A stretch of 64,000 bases of DNA from Magicicada septendecula. Lineage: Eukaryota; Arthropoda; Insecta; Hemiptera; Cicadidae. The position numbers were made by a program, and so were the translations under genes. Below, one piece after another: positions 1 to 11,810 of the stretch (its first letter is position 1; the number at the start of each line of letters is the position of its first letter). The stretch covers positions 256,912,768 through 256,976,767 of the forward strand of contig CM068375.1 in NCBI GenBank assembly GCA_034769895.1. Reading direction: 5' to 3'. The notes under the pieces were generated by a model that saw nothing but the letters and a program-made list of their open reading frames with translations, searched no databases and was not told where the DNA came from.

Positions 1-165
1 CATTGTCAGGCTGAAATTTTCATAAATTATTCTTCCGTAAATCTGACTGTTTTCTAAGAATAGCTTCATACAAATGGCGTAAAATGTTCGAATAGTACTC
101 TTCATTTACCACTGCGCCTAGCGACAAAATTTCGTGGAACGCAAATACATAATCTTCATCTGACA
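1..165 (-). pseudogene. mariner-type transposase fragment
   Basis: Read on the minus strand, this stretch encodes an open segment containing VVNEEYYSNILRHLYEAI, followed by RKQSDLRKN, a stop, and then FQPDN at the window edge. In mariner transposases the order is a TVN-x-EYY segment, a helix with RRKRPEL, then HDNA, whose Asp is the second catalytic residue of the DDD/D triad. The order and spacing match, so this is the middle of a mariner DDE domain. One in-frame stop lies before the DN motif, and the rest is cut off by the window start. It is a dead transposon scrap rather than a host gene. The family call is by motif only; the mariner subfamily is not assigned. Confidence 0.6.
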
Positions 166-1674
166 TGCAGACGAGATGACGTTTCAGCGAACTTACAGCT
201 GGCGGTTAAGAAAATGGAAGGCTCCATATTTTATAGACCATTTCTCCAACAGAATAAACGAAATAGGTCGCCAGATTTTCGTGCAAAAAATGAATATTAC
301 TGCGCATGCTCCGTGGTGCTATGGCAACCAGTTTGTGTATATTATTTAATGAGGGTTGATTTTCGAATAGCACTGTTACATTGTAATTTAATTGACAATG
401 TCCTAAAACTAAATTATAGTAGAATACACAATTATATAACTACGAAGTTCTTGAATGATTCCTGCAGTAATATGTTGCTACACTGAAAAAATAGATAGTG
501 CCGCATTGCTGAATGACTACGTGACGTTTGCACATATATTTGCGCAAAAGTATTAATTTTTTGACACAGTACTTTGTAATTCACGATTAGCTAAATGATG
601 AGTTAGGTGTAAGGTAGTGTTTTCAACTCTCAGCATACTGTTTGTCAAGTTTGATATTTTCAATTATAAAAATTGATCTTAGATGATGACGGTTATGTCA
701 TACTTGTCGGTGAGAATAATTCAATATCGGTTAGTTGTACATCGTGGAGAATACGACTCTGTTAATGGCGTCGTCTGAAAACCATTACATTAACTGACAC
801 AGATCTATGTTGTGTTAACTTGCATTGGTAAAACAAAGACGCCGTTTTTCTGTTCGCTGTTTGATGTTTTATATCTTTTTTTATTTGAACAGTCCGTTAC
901 AAACTAGTACAGCATTTCCGTTCTACAAAAAGCTGTAAGTAATTACGTGTATGTCAATTAAAATCGATTCCGGCTGTGTAACAGAGCACAGAAACACCAA
1001 CACAGTGGAATTACATAAGTATATTAATTTAATTAGTTAAATTGTACTAATAACCTTGGTATATACTAAATCTCTAATCGCGTTCCGATTGCACTAAAAA
1101 ATTAATTACCAAACAACACGACACTCTTATCTCTTTATTTCTCTCTACCTCATATCACATTAACTCAATTATTCTTCGTTTTTGTGCTTTTTGCGCAGGT
1201 ACAAGAAAACTAGTCCGTTTCCTTTCCTCAATATGCGTAATCAAGACGCTACACCTATTCTTTCTCTTTTTTCACCTCGACTTTTTAGACTTTGTACACT
1301 GATAATATGTAACACCGATGAATTATTATTATTATTAAATTATGGTTATTAAAGTTGTTAACTTTTACTCAGAGAATTTTATGCTTATGTGGTCGTGTCA
1401 GTATTGACTCGTATGGCTGAAACAATTGCAATGATTTATCCACCAAATCCTCAAATATGTCATTTAATCATTAAACTATCGTACTTTTCCCGACAGCCAA
1501 AGATTTTTAAAAACACGACAGTATAATTATGCAAAACTCTCACAAGATAAAAAAGTCAGTAGATCTACCTTTGGTATATAAGCACAGGTAAGTACGCTAT
1601 AAATCGTGTTAATTCCCTTGATAGGACTTTTCCCCATTTCACCATATGTTTTATCTAGAAGGTGGAAAGAATAT
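166..1674. other. no gene recognised
   Basis: AT-rich sequence with no supported coding region on either strand. The open frame at 214-486 shows no recognisable domain, has poor codon structure and is not credible. No tandem repeat longer than a short ATT run near 1323 was seen. Confidence 0.5.
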
Positions 1675-1932
1675 TGTTACGTAATACGGAAAAGTGTTAC
1701 GTAATACGGAACGTTCTACAAGTTTCTCGAATATTTCAGCTGTAATGTGTGTGTGTGTACATAATGCTGCTACTTTGCGGTGAAAGACAATTACGCATCA
1801 ATTATCGAGTCTGTACCAGACCATACCTGTCCGCGCGTGCTGTGTTCAAGACCGCAATGGATTATGTTCTAGTGTTTTCTAGTAGACGCCTATTAGTGAA
1901 TATTCTGGAACCTCAACGGGGTATAAACGTTT
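1675..1932 (+). mobile_element. truncated Gypsy-like LTR
   Basis: This segment starts TGTTAC and follows, with indels, the left part of the LTRs at 27,942-28,466 and 3,974-4,356. Shared blocks include TTTCTCGAAT, CTGTAATGTGTGTG, CTGTACCAGA, TGTGTTCAAG and GGGGTATAAACG. It stops near the TATA-like GGGGTATAAA, so the transcription start and the 3' half are missing. It also has a small internal duplication of TGTTACGTAATACGGA at its 5' end. It is an old fragment of the same LTR family. Confidence 0.6.
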
Positions 1933-3062
1933 CTGTGAGTCTTAATATTATTTTGTTTGTAAATGAGTTGCTATTATTATTTAAAATTTGAGTTAATTTC
2001 AGACACACAAAAATAAAAAAGGACTTAAATAACTTGTTTGTTTAGCTAGTAAGATTATATGGTTGTTTATTTTTTATATGTTATGAATAGCATAGCAGGT
2101 TACAATATATTTGTAAAGCTTATAGAAGTGAATATTTATTTGTCTAATATTTGAATTTTTAATATTTGAATATTTTTCTATTAATTAATAAATCATAGAA
2201 TGATTATTTTGAAACGGTTTTAATTAATTATTTCATGTCAACAACATCTCACTCCTCTTTAAAAATTATTTAATTATTATGCAACTACATATACTTGACG
2301 CAACGAGAAAAAAAAGTCCTGCGACCTGGCCGGTGTAATACACTTTATAGTTGCGTTGAGTACATGGTAATGTATTTGTGTAATTGTGTATAATACTTGT
2401 AACGTTGCATACTTGTTACAATGTACTTATACTGTACTTTACATTGTACATCCACTGTTAGGAAAGGTCAGCTCCTATCACGTAACATCTCTACCATTAC
2501 TCAAGTTAAAAACTTTCTACTCTAGTGGATTCAAACACTCAGTCTTTAGGTAATTAAGTACATCTTTTGTAAGCGTTTAAGTTTTAATTGAGTTTTTTCT
2601 TTTGATTAATTTAAATTTAATTGAGACAAATGTTTTTAATTGAAATTATGCTGCATGTAATCAAATGTATTCGATGTTAGTTAATTACGTAAATAAATTT
2701 TACAAAATTATAGTCAGCCCAATAATAAGCAGGGCATTAGAGTTTATTTCTGAAGGATCGTAATCCCTGAGAATCTTCATCGTCTCGTTTGACTGTAATA
2801 AGTAATCTAATTAAACGAACAAAAATTAAGTAAATTCAGTGTATTATTTTGAATTCAAATTCGTTTTTAATTTTTTCTTATTTTATATTTCTTTTAAAGC
2901 TATGCTCTGCGGAAAAATAGTACTATTAAATAGAAGTACCCCTATCTAGGCTATTGCCTTTAGAATATCAAGTAGATTGTTTACTTTTTAATGGTATTTT
3001 TTAATTCAACAATTTTAGGCAATATATTCGAATCTTTTCTTTTCCTGAGACAGATGTTGGGT
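1933..3062. other. no gene recognised
   Basis: AT-rich DNA with no supported gene. A weak inverted pair around 2298-2360 (GACGCAACGAG and TTGCGTTGAG) suggests a short unidentified repeat. The acidic open frame at 2981-3166 is only the complement of a CTT microsatellite. Confidence 0.5.
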
Positions 3063-3560
3063 TCTTCTTCTTCTTTTTCTTCTTCTTCTTCTTCTTCTTC
3101 TTCTTCGTCTTCTTCTTCTTCTTCTTTAGCACTACGGCTCACGTGAGCCCTGGCTACCAACATCAATCTACTGTAGTCTCCTATCGGTTGTCATCTCATA
3201 GTAACCCCTCACATCAATTCTTCTGAGATCTACTAGCACATTATGCAGCCATCTTATCCTAGGTCGGACCCTCTTTCTGCCTTTACAGACTTGCGCCGTC
3301 AGGATTTTCTTTGACATACGATGATCGTCCATCCGCTCTACGTGAATCTTACAATATCCTCATGCGTAAATAGCTCATTCATCTCCTAGTTATTTCTTAT
3401 ACTCCATTCTTCATCTTCTTTAACAGGGCCATGAACACGTCTTACGATCTTCCTTTTAAATCTTCTTAATGTTTCTTGTTCCTTTTTTTTCAATGTCCAT
3501 GTCTCGCCTCCAGACAGATGTTGGCTACTCTATGTTTTCTACAACTATATTAGAGTTTAG
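3063..3560 (-). pseudogene. 3' end of a non-LTR retrotransposon (LINE)
   Basis: Translated on the minus strand in shifting frames, the region gives the tail that follows the reverse transcriptase of many insect non-LTR elements: a stretch like RMDDHRMSKKIL, then CKGRKRVRPRIRWLHNV, then a segment ending with WRSIVGSQGSREP-like residues before the stop. The element finishes at 3064-3126 in a run of GAA (CTT on the plus strand), a typical simple-repeat tail of RTE/Jockey-like LINEs. Only about 0.5 kb survives; the polymerase core is gone and there are several stops. This is 5' truncation as expected for target-primed reverse transcription. Exact clade not assigned. Confidence 0.6.
3064..3126 (-). 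repeat. (GAA)n tail of the LINE
   Basis: An almost pure TTC/CTT run with one TCG and one TTTTT interruption. It directly abuts the LINE 3' end on the minus strand, so it is best read as the element's tail rather than an independent microsatellite. Confidence 0.8.
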
Positions 3561-3973
3561 ATGGTTATGATACGCCCAGTACCAGAGATGAAGGAATCAC
3601 GTATCGGGAAAACAGAACTATAGAAACGATAAGAGAATACAAGTAATTGGGTTTTATAATAACAAGAAATAGCAAAATGTAGCAAGTAAATTTACAATAA
3701 AAACAATTGCTCATTGTGGAAATCAGCATTAAATAGACATTAAAATGACACAATTGTATCAGAATAACCAAAAGGTTGGTATAACTGAAAGAGTGATGTT
3801 ACAGAAAAACACTATTGGCCACAGTTACACAAGCAAAAGTGCGGTAAAATCATGATATTAGGAACATCAAATTTATGGACTTGAGATTTTGAAGACACAT
3901 TATTAATAATCGAATAACATTGTAAGTACACGAAAAGTCGAAGTAAAATAATCTTTTTCCACGTTTTTGCAAT
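3561..3973. other. no gene recognised
   Basis: AT-rich sequence between a LINE tail and an LTR. Nothing beyond small spurious open frames was seen. Confidence 0.5.
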
Positions 3974-4356
3974 TGTTACGACGGTCTACTTAGTCTTCGT
4001 ATGGTACAGTGGAAAAGAAAATACAAGACACCAATACGTCACTAATCACCAGATAATTATCACAATTAAACAGATAAATATCACAATCACACTCGAATCA
4101 ATAGCAACTCAAACTGAAATGTGCGTCGCTGAGTACTTGTATTTATGCCCCGCCGAAAATCCACATTATTCCATACACTACGGATCAGCTCTACACTAGG
4201 ACGCAATTGATTGCGGCCTTGACACAGTGCGCGAGGCTGGCGACGTCCAGAAAAGTCTCGCGAGCGCATGTTGAAATCACGTACGCACATAACATTACAG
4301 CCGGATTCCTTTGGAACATTCGGTAAACACGTCGATTGTTCTGTAATGTCGTAACA
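3974..4356 (-). mobile_element. solo LTR, Gypsy-like, minus strand
   Basis: A complete LTR of about 383 bp, bounded on the minus strand by TGTTACGAC and GTCGTAACA, so it has a 9-bp inverted terminal repeat with the TG...CA ends of LTRs. It aligns with the LTR at 27,942-28,466, sharing GATTTTCGGCGGGG, ATAAATACAAGTACTCAGCG, TCAGTTTGA and GGTGATTAGTGAC. The TATA position reads CATAAATA, one base off the other copy. No internal retroviral-type coding region adjoins it, so it is a solo LTR. Flanking bases (GCAAT and ATATT) are not an obvious target duplication, so the site has mutated or recombined. Confidence 0.8.
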
Positions 4357-4934
4357 ATATTTAATTAAATTTTAAATGAAAAGATTAACACCAATTGAAA
4401 GATTTATTTTTGTTATTTAATTATTTATAAAATATTAAAGTATAATTCTTACTATTTGCTATTTGATACAAGATACAGAGGTACACATATTAAAAGTGAA
4501 GAAATTTAATTTTTTAGTCTAAACAAAGTTATTATCTTGAATGAAGAATCTTAGTGCACTTTGAACGTGCGTAAGAAACAAAACAAGTTAGGTTTCTAAG
4601 GAAAGTAGAGAGAGAATAAGAGAGTAGAGAGTAAAAAGTAGAGACAGAACATATTTGGAGAGAGCATAAGCCTTCAGTTGAGACTGGTCGCAACTGAAGG
4701 TAAACCAGTAAACCAGGCCCTCGTAGGCCACGAACAACCCAGTTAACAAATATTAATCCTAGTCTGTGTTTTTGTCAACACCTGTAGTGATTCGACTAAT
4801 TAAGAAAGCATTTGTTTAACGTTATCATAAAACTTTGCTTTATAGTATTTTGTGATATCTTATGTATTTAATTATCTTATTAAGTTTCCATGATAAATTA
4901 AGATAATGTTTGACACAACCTCCGCAACGCAAAA
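4357..4934. other. no gene recognised; one perfect hairpin
   Basis: AT-rich, with a purine-rich stretch (AGAGAG/GAGAGT) at about 4606-4650 and the hairpin annotated separately. No coding region supported. Confidence 0.5.
4671..4700. repeat. perfect 10-bp hairpin
   Basis: CCTTCAGTTG and CAACTGAAGG form a perfect 10-bp stem around a 10-nt loop. It follows a purine-rich tract. Function unknown; it could be a remnant transposon terminus. Confidence 0.7.
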
Positions 4935-5595
4935 ATCATAAATTTGAACATGCAAATGAACATTCCTACCTAGGCTCGCAAATAAACTACACTATCATCA
5001 CACGCAATGACAGCAACAATATCCAGGCGAGAATCTTAGTGGTAACCGATGTAACTACGCCTACTCAAAATTAGTGAAGTCAAAAGCATTGAACAAATCA
5101 TTAAAATTAAGAATATACAAAAGCATAGTTTGTCCAATTGTAACATATGCATGTGAAACCAGGCTATTAACGAAAAAAAGAAAACAATATTTAAGAATAT
5201 CCGAACGAAAAATACTGAGAAAAATTGTTGGGCCAGTGCAAAATAACATCGGCTCGTGGCGGATATGAAGGAATCGTAAAATGAATAATACAATACACGG
5301 AACTGACATAGTAAGTTTCACGAAGAGTAGGATAGCCTGGCTGGGACAAAAAATGAGGATGGAACAACACAGAATTCCCAGAAAAATTCTAGAATGGTGG
5401 CCAGTAGGTAGGGGATCTAGAGGAAGGCCAAGGAAAAGATGGATCCAGGATGTTTAGGAGGATATGAAGAATTTGGGGGTATGAAGATAGAGAAGACTAT
5501 GTAATGAGAGGGCTGAATGGAGAAAAATTTAAAAAAGAGGCTAAAATCCATACTGGGTTGTTTTGCCAGCAGAAGAACGAGAAGAAGACGAGAGG
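4935..5595 (+). pseudogene. 3' end of a non-LTR retrotransposon (LINE)
   Basis: The plus strand encodes the C-terminal part of a non-LTR reverse transcriptase and its tail. In order it has HSYLGSQIN (the YLG block), ARIL..GNRCNYAYSKLVKS, IYKSIVCPIVTYACETRLLT (canonical YKS-x-P-x-TYGCETW-x-LT), RISERKILRKIVGPV, then RIAWLGQKMRM, RGSRGRPRKRW and AEWRK. Stops and at least one frameshift interrupt it. It ends in a GAAGAA-rich tail near 5,570-5,595. The upstream polymerase and endonuclease are missing (5' truncation). It may belong to the same broad clade as the minus-strand piece at 3,063-3,560, but the two are not close copies. Confidence 0.75.
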
Positions 5596-6310
5596 AGAAT
5601 GTCTGATACATTCTTGTATTGTTATTTTCTCCCAAATTCACTTAATGTAATTTATTATATAATTTTAATTAAGAAAGTTGTGTTAGTGGTTATAATCACA
5701 AACAGAATTATGACTGTTGATAATTCTGTTTATTATATAATTGTGTTGTAATTAAATGCTATAGTTGGAAAACGTTTGGAGAGAAAACGTTATAAACAAT
5801 GCAGCAGAAATAAAAAGGACGATTAGTTCTGGCAACGATACGTATTTTAGCTTTGAAAATTTTGTTAAGTATAAGTGAACTGTGGTGGCGACTAATATCG
5901 TTTTCCGACGCACAGGAAACAAAACCAGTAGTAGTGGTAAAGAATGCTGCTAAAATGAGTCTAATGACAAACTAAACAATATCCGACTGGCTGACCGGTC
6001 GTTGATCAGAGTAGAGATTAGTTTTACTTATAGCGATTTAGATTGCCTTCGATTTTGTCGTACGTACATTAACGAGTTTACGTTAATCTGATGGCACAAG
6101 CTTAAGTTATTGCAATTAGCAAGGATTACTTGCCTAACTAACGAACTTTCACCATCGGAAGTAAGTATGTGTCAGTTATGTACGAAATTGTTGCCAATTA
6201 TTATCAACTTAGTTCTAACAACTGCCAACAAATCAAACATCTCCTTCCTCTTATACGGAAAACAGTATTCCTGTAAGTTACCGTAGGAGTTTTAGAAGTT
6301 TAAGTATTAT
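5596..6310. other. no gene recognised
   Basis: No supported gene or repeat. Moderately AT-rich unique-looking sequence between a LINE tail and the left end of the DUF7869-like transposon. Confidence 0.5.
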
Positions 6311-7189
6311 AATTGAAGACTTCGGTGCAAAAATCAGACAGCTCTATTTTTTAAAAATTTTCACGAGAGGAAAAAAGTTTTAAAAATACTTAAACTCCTA
6401 ATGTTGGCCTGAAATCATTTACACAAGTAAATATTACCCTCGTGTGTCATATCACATTCATGGTTTATGAATATTATTTTTACTTCCATGTTCCTTAAGG
6501 AAATGGAAGTATGGTGATGGCAAAAAAAATCGTGTTCGAGATTATTGCAGAATATGATTGTACTACACTCAAAACATGAAAAAAAGTCATTTTTCGAAAA
6601 GTGTCTGTGTGTGTGTGTGTCTGTCTGTGTGTCTGTCTGTCTGTCTGTGTGTGTGTCTGTCTGTAGATTTTTTTCTATGGCAAACGATAACAGCCGCAAA
6701 TTCAAACAGAATCAAATAATTTTTTGCATACAGCCCTGATTTGTAGAGTACTCGCGACCTATTCTTTTTGGTGAAGATCGATTGAGGGAAAGGGGTAGTT
6801 TACCTGCAACGGTTTTTTTTTATCAAGGGTAATTTTGTTTGTTTGGCAAACGATAACAGCCGCAAATTCAAACAGAATAAAATAATGTTTCGCATACAGC
6901 CCTAAATTGTAGGGTTCTCAAGATCTGTTGATTTTGGTAAAGATCGGTTAAGGGAAAGGGGTAGTTTACCTGCAACGTTTTATGTTTTAACAAGGGTATT
7001 ACTTCCATGTCCCTTACGGAAATGGAAGTATGGTGATGGCAAAAAAAATCGTGTTCGAGATTATTGCAGAATATGATTGTACTACACACAAAACATGAAA
7101 AAAAGTCATTTTTCGAAAAGTGTGTGTGTGTGTGTGTGTGTGTGTGTCTGTCTGTGTGTCTGTCTGTCTGTCTGTGTGTGTGTCTGTCT

Positions 7190-8835
7190 GTAGATTTTTT
7201 TTCTATGGCAAACGATAACTGCCGCAAATTCAAACAGAATCAAATAATTTTTTGCATACAGCCTGATTTGTAGAGTACTCGCGACCTATTGTTTTTGGTG
7301 AAGATCGGTTGAGGAAAAGGGGTAGTTTACCTGCAACGGTTTTTTTTATCAAGGGAAATTTTTTTTTTTGCAAACGATAACAGCCGCAAATTCAAACAGA
7401 ATCAAATAATGTTTCGCATACAGCCCTGAATTATAGAGTTCTCAAAACCTGTTGTTTTTGGTGAAGATCGGTTAAGGCAAAGGGGTAGTTTACCTGTAAC
7501 GTTTTATATTTTAACAAGGGTATTTCCTATGGCAAACGATAACAGCCGCAAGTTCAAACAGAATCAAATAATTTTTTGCATACAGCCCTGACTTGTAGAG
7601 TACTCAAGACCTACTGTTTTTGGTGAAGATCGGTTGAGGGGAAGGGGTAGTTTACCATCAACGTTTTTTATCAAGCGTATTTTCTATGGCAAACGATAAC
7701 TGCCGCAAATTCAAACAGAATCAAATAATTTTTTGCATACGGCCCTGATTTGTAGAGTGCTCGCGACCTATTGTTTTTGGTGAAGATCGGTTGAGGGCAA
7801 GGGGTAGTTTACCGGCAACGGTTTTTTTTATCAAGGGAATTTTTTCTTTTTTTTGGCAAACGATAACAGCCGCAAATTCAAACAGAATCAAAAGATTATT
7901 TGCATACAGCCCTAAATTGTAGAGTTCTCAAGACCTATTGTTTTTGGTGAAGATCGGTTAATGGAATAGGGTAGTTTACCAGCAACGTTTTATGTTTTAT
8001 CAAGGGTGTTTTCTATGGCAAACGATAACAGCCGCAAATTCAAACAGAATCAAATAATTGTTTGCATACAGGCCTGAATTGTAGAGTACCTAATATCTAT
8101 CGTTTTTGGTGAAGATCGGTTAAGGGAAAGGGGTAGTTTACCAGCAATGGTTTTTTATCAAGGGTAATTTTTTTCTATAGTAAACGATAACAGCCGCAAA
8201 TTCAAACAGAATCAAATGATGTTTTGCATACAGCCCTATATTGTAGAGTTCTCAATACGTATTGGTGTTGGTGAAGATCGGTTAAGGGAAAGGGGTAGTT
8301 TACCAGCAACATTTTATGTTTTAACAAGGGTAATTTTTTATATGACGAACGATAACTGCCGTAAATTCAAACAGAATCAACTAGGTTTTTGCATACCTTT
8401 TTGAACTAAAGAGAACTCAAGGTCTGTTGATTTTGTTGAAGATCGGTTAAGGAAAGGGGTAGTTTATCAGCAACGTTTTATGTTTTAAAAAGGGTAATTT
8501 TTTATGACGAACGATAACTGCCGAAAATTTAATGAGAATGAAATAATTTTTTGCACCCCCTGAGTTGCAGAGAGCTCAAGGTCTATTGATTTTGGTGAAG
8601 ATCGGTTAAGGGAAAGGGGTAGTTTACCTGCAACATTTTATGTTGTAACAAGAGAAATGTTTCCATGACGAACGATAACTGCCGCACATTCAAACAGAAT
8701 CAAATATTTTTTTGCATGCTTCCCTGAATTGTAGAGGACGGAAGGTCTGTTGATTTTGGAGAAGATCGGTTAAGACAAAGGGGTAGTTTACCTGAAACAT
8801 TTTATGATTTAACAAGAGTAAAGTACTTAATTGTT
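7190..8835 (+). repeat. ten-unit run of a ~162-bp satellite
   Basis: The anchor (C/T)AAACGATAAC or CGAACGATAAC starts at 7209, 7371, 7533, 7690, 7857, 8019, 8181, 8346, 8508 and 8669, giving steps of 157-167 bp. Each unit also carries CAAACAGAATCAAAT, GCATACAGCCCT, GGTGAAGATCGGTTAAGG and GGGGTAGTTTACC. Two more units lie at 6681 and 6847. Units differ mostly by point changes and small T-run indels. Open frames through it are by-products. Confidence 0.95.
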
Positions 8836-9078
8836 ATAAATAAAGTATCCTGATAAGAAGCTCATAGTAATCCACTGTAGAAACGTAGATGAAATATCTA
8901 TAAATGAAGAAGTTTGGTGAACGGGGTGGGGTAATTTTCTATTATTAAAAATTATAGTTGAAGGTGGAGGGGAGAATTTTTTATATGTGTACTACGTTAT
9001 CGGCAACAAAGAAGTAGTTTTTTGTTAAAATTGCTTCCCGGGCTCTTTAGCCGTAGTCCAATGTTTTCTGCAAAACCA

Positions 9079-9175
9079 GACTTTTCGGCAGTGGAATCGA
9101 CTGCCATCATCGGTGAAAATCGAGTGCGAAAACGTGAGGTGGTGATGGTATACGTTAGTGAGCACAGTACTGTGG
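9079..9175 (-). ncRNA. degenerate hammerhead-ribozyme-like module
   Basis: On the minus strand this is the homologue of the module at 21,541-21,630. It has the palindrome (GCACAGTACTGTGG on plus), then, after 49 instead of 43 nt, CCGATGA, the stem GGCAGT..ACTGCC and GAAAAGTC. The core differs from CUGANGA at position 2 and from GAAAC at the last base, so it is probably inactive. The extra 6 nt come from a short GTGATG duplication. Confidence 0.5.
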
Positions 9176-9539
9176 TTAATGCTGAAGCAATAAGTAGAAA
9201 GACGTAGTTTCTATGGAAATATTTCATTTCGAATATGATTTTAAATATAAATCTTAGAACATGGAAGTCATGTATGGTTCTCCATACCGATATTTTTGTT
9301 TTCGTATTATTCAAAAAACAAAATTGGAGCTGTCTTGTTTTTGCACCGAACATAGGGATTTTTATATCGGACATAGTAAGAGGTAAAATATATATTTTTT
9401 TAATTCATTTATTTATAACATCAATTTTTTAAAAAAGTTTACAGAAAATAAAAAAGTGTTTAGGAATAAAAAATTAATGTTCTTTTGTTCAAAGAATTTG
9501 TAAAAAGTACAACTGTACAACCTTAAAAGGCACTTAAGA

Positions 9540-11760
9540 AATACACACACTTGTGTCATAGATTTTACAAAAAATGTTTATTATTTATTACTTGAGTCAT
9601 CATCTTGAGCACCACTATCATTTCTCATTTCAGTTAGTGGATTATAAAACCAGATACAGTCTGGAGGTACATACTTTTTTGCCAGTTCCAATACGTCTTT
9701 GAGCTTCTTAGGCTTTAAACGCAGAGGATGTTTATATAAAGTTTTACTTGGTTCGGGTAATGATAACAATGCACCATCCTTTTCCAGTTCGAATGCTTCC
9801 TGTATCAGCGATGTGGATGAAGTTTTACAGATGAGGACAACAGAGTTGTATTCCAGATGCCTCTACTTGGAAAGTCCAAACTTAACAGGCTTGCGCTGAC
9901 CCTTTTTAGGCCTATTGGTTTCTGCTGGTCGAATACTTGTTTTTTCATCTACTTTTGCGTAGACAGTGGGCCTAAACAGTTCATCGAAATGAGAAGTCCA
10001 AAAACATATCTTGTTTGGCTTCCACCACAATGAACTTTTTAGAGGTGTTCCTAACTAAAACTTGATAGTCCTTAGGTACATACATCCTTTCTCTCTCTTT
10101 CTTTTCTCTTGCTCAATATTACCAAAGGTCCGGTCTAAGGGAAGGTAGCTATGGCCAGGTTCTGGGTACTGATGTATAACTTTGTAAAATCTTTTAAGTC
10201 CCTTAACAATTGTGTAGAAGTAATGGATCAAAGCATAATTTTTGTTCTGTGCTGAGCAGTTGTCTGAAAATATGTACAAAGTTTTAACGTTTGCATTTAT
10301 TTCATTTTTTACAAAATGATTTATCATACTAATAACCTCGTTGTGACCTTTCTTGCCTGTGTTTTTATCATACATGTAGCAAAATGATTTACCTTTTCTG
10401 GCAGAACATATTGTAAAGTTATACACCCACACAGTTGACGTTTGTAAAAAACGTCTCCACTTGGTACTGCGGGTAATGGTATATTTTGTTGAAATCAAAA
10501 GATATTACCTCAATGTCATCTTTTTCTGTAGCCTCCTTTAATTTTGACCTTAAATCCTCATAAACCTGTTCACTTCTTCTTAATTGGATTTCTTTTTTGT
10601 TCTGAATTTCTTTGAAAATAATAGGATCGTTTTCTGTCTTCACTTGATTTTCTAGCGTGTCTCAAGTCAGACACGTATCTGATCTCGGCAAACCAAAATA
10701 CAGTTTGTAATTTGTTACAAAATGTCGGTGATTATAGTCATATTTAACATATGACTCGCATTTTTCACCTTTCTGTAACTTAGCAAAAACGTCTGGTTCA
10801 TATTTTTCCAAATACATTAAATGCATTTTTTTGACATGTAAATCAGGGGACAAATAACGAATGCTCTCGTTTTTAGCTCTTCTATAGTGTGATTTCTGCT
10901 TTGGAAACATTTTTATGTGGTCATCGAATAAGATTTTGAGAATTTTATTAAGCCTATTTTCATGTTTGCCCCGGTTGTCTTTTGGAAAAGTATTTTTATC
11001 TTGCAAACATGCTACTATTCTCTCTACCCTGGCCTCGCCTGTGCCATGAAAAGAGCAGAATGCTGTTTTACATACAGACGACTGAATGTAAAGTACCTGA
11101 CTTTATTTGGTAATGGCAGGAGTAAGAACGTTGTTGACCTTGGCCTGTCTTTGGCCTACGTCTCTGAATGTTTACAATATTAATCAAGGCCCTTAAATAA
11201 ATGTTCTGTTCATTTTTGTCGGCAACGCCATTAAAATTTGATATTATTTCATCTTGAACATTTTGAGGGACTTTAGTGAAACATTTAAATTTACAGTTAG
11301 AGTTTTTCTGTTACTGGGGCCCCCATTAATTTACCAGATTTTGTTTTATATTCACTACCAGAAGCCCTTAGCTTTTTATTAACATGATTTTAGCTTTTCC
11401 AAACTGATGGATCTCTAAAGCGTTTGCGCCCAGGAGAAGTCTTTTTTGTTGCTTTATCATTTAAATTCGTTGTTTTATCATTAACAGTCGTTGCTATATT
11501 ATTTACAGGTAATTTGTTTTGGTTTTGGGACGGGCTGACTAAAGTATTCTGTGGTGTGACTTGCCTAGATGTAGATGCAGTACTTACAGTTGTATGTTTT
11601 TGAAGAATATTTAACTTGTTGGGCGATCTAGTATAAGACACGTAATCGGGATCATTGTCAGTAAAAAACATTTTACTTTTAATGATAAGTTCACAAAGCA
11701 AACCAGAAAACATAACCTCAACACGTGACACGCACAACAAAACAGCAGTTGACTGACTGT
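9540..11760 (-). pseudogene. broken DUF7869-like transposon protein
   Basis: Read on the minus strand, pieces in several frames keep a fixed order. N-terminal: a Ser/Thr/Asn-rich linker and GRKRFRDPSVWK with NHVNKKLRASGSEY (about 11,340-11,730). Middle: DNRGKHENRLNKIL, SHYRRAKNESIRYLSPDLHVKKM and FGLPRSDTC (10,662-11,006). Catalytic-looking part: YIFSDNCSAQNKNYALIHYF and PGHSYLPLDRTFGNIE (10,055-10,498). C-terminal: LRLKPKKLKDVLELAKKYVP (9,581-9,769). The SDNC-x-QNKN and GH-x(5)-DR-x-F-x-x-IE blocks are what I associate with DUF7869 proteins, found in arthropod repeat libraries. Frameshifts and stops separate the pieces. The role as transposase is inferred from the inverted repeats around it. 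Confidence 0.6.
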
Positions 11761-11810
11761 GGCTATGTGGGCAGCGCTGCTTCCAGCGACCAAACAATGA
11801 ACTACGTTCT

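Larger units (their letters stand above)
6482..9296 (+). mobile_element. Helitron-like non-autonomous element with a 162-bp satellite array
   Basis: It opens with the hairpin ACTTCCATGTTCC/GGAAATGGAAGT (6482-6510), a GT/CTGT microsatellite and two satellite units. A second 5' hairpin (7001-7029) then restarts the pattern with another microsatellite and ten satellite units to about 8,830. A unique tail follows (8,830-9,260), and the 3' hairpin GTATGG-TTCT-CCATAC lies at 9272-9287, ending in a T-run. The same ends recur at 19,895-23,349, 34.8-38.4 kb and 49.3-53.4 kb. A 5' hairpin, microsatellite, tandem core and 3' stem-loop match the HINE/DINE-1 type of Helitron-like element. Class assignment is inferred; repeat identity is direct. 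The internal second start suggests a truncated head-to-tail dimer. Confidence 0.7.

Noticed and set aside
214..486. 90-aa plus-strand open frame near the window start
   Set aside because: No domain, no similarity I recognise, ordinary length for chance in such DNA.
2981..3166. Glu-rich 61-aa open frame
   Set aside because: It is the translation of the (GAA)n tail of a LINE.
6868..7273. Open frames through the satellite and GT microsatellite (also at 36.3-36.8 kb and 53.1-53.4 kb)
   Set aside because: The same peptide phrases recur only because the DNA repeats; frames change between units and stops accumulate. The repeat is better explained as non-coding.
7190..8835. CRISPR array
   Set aside because: The regularly spaced similarity is a continuous 162-bp tandem repeat without unique spacers, in a eukaryotic sequence.
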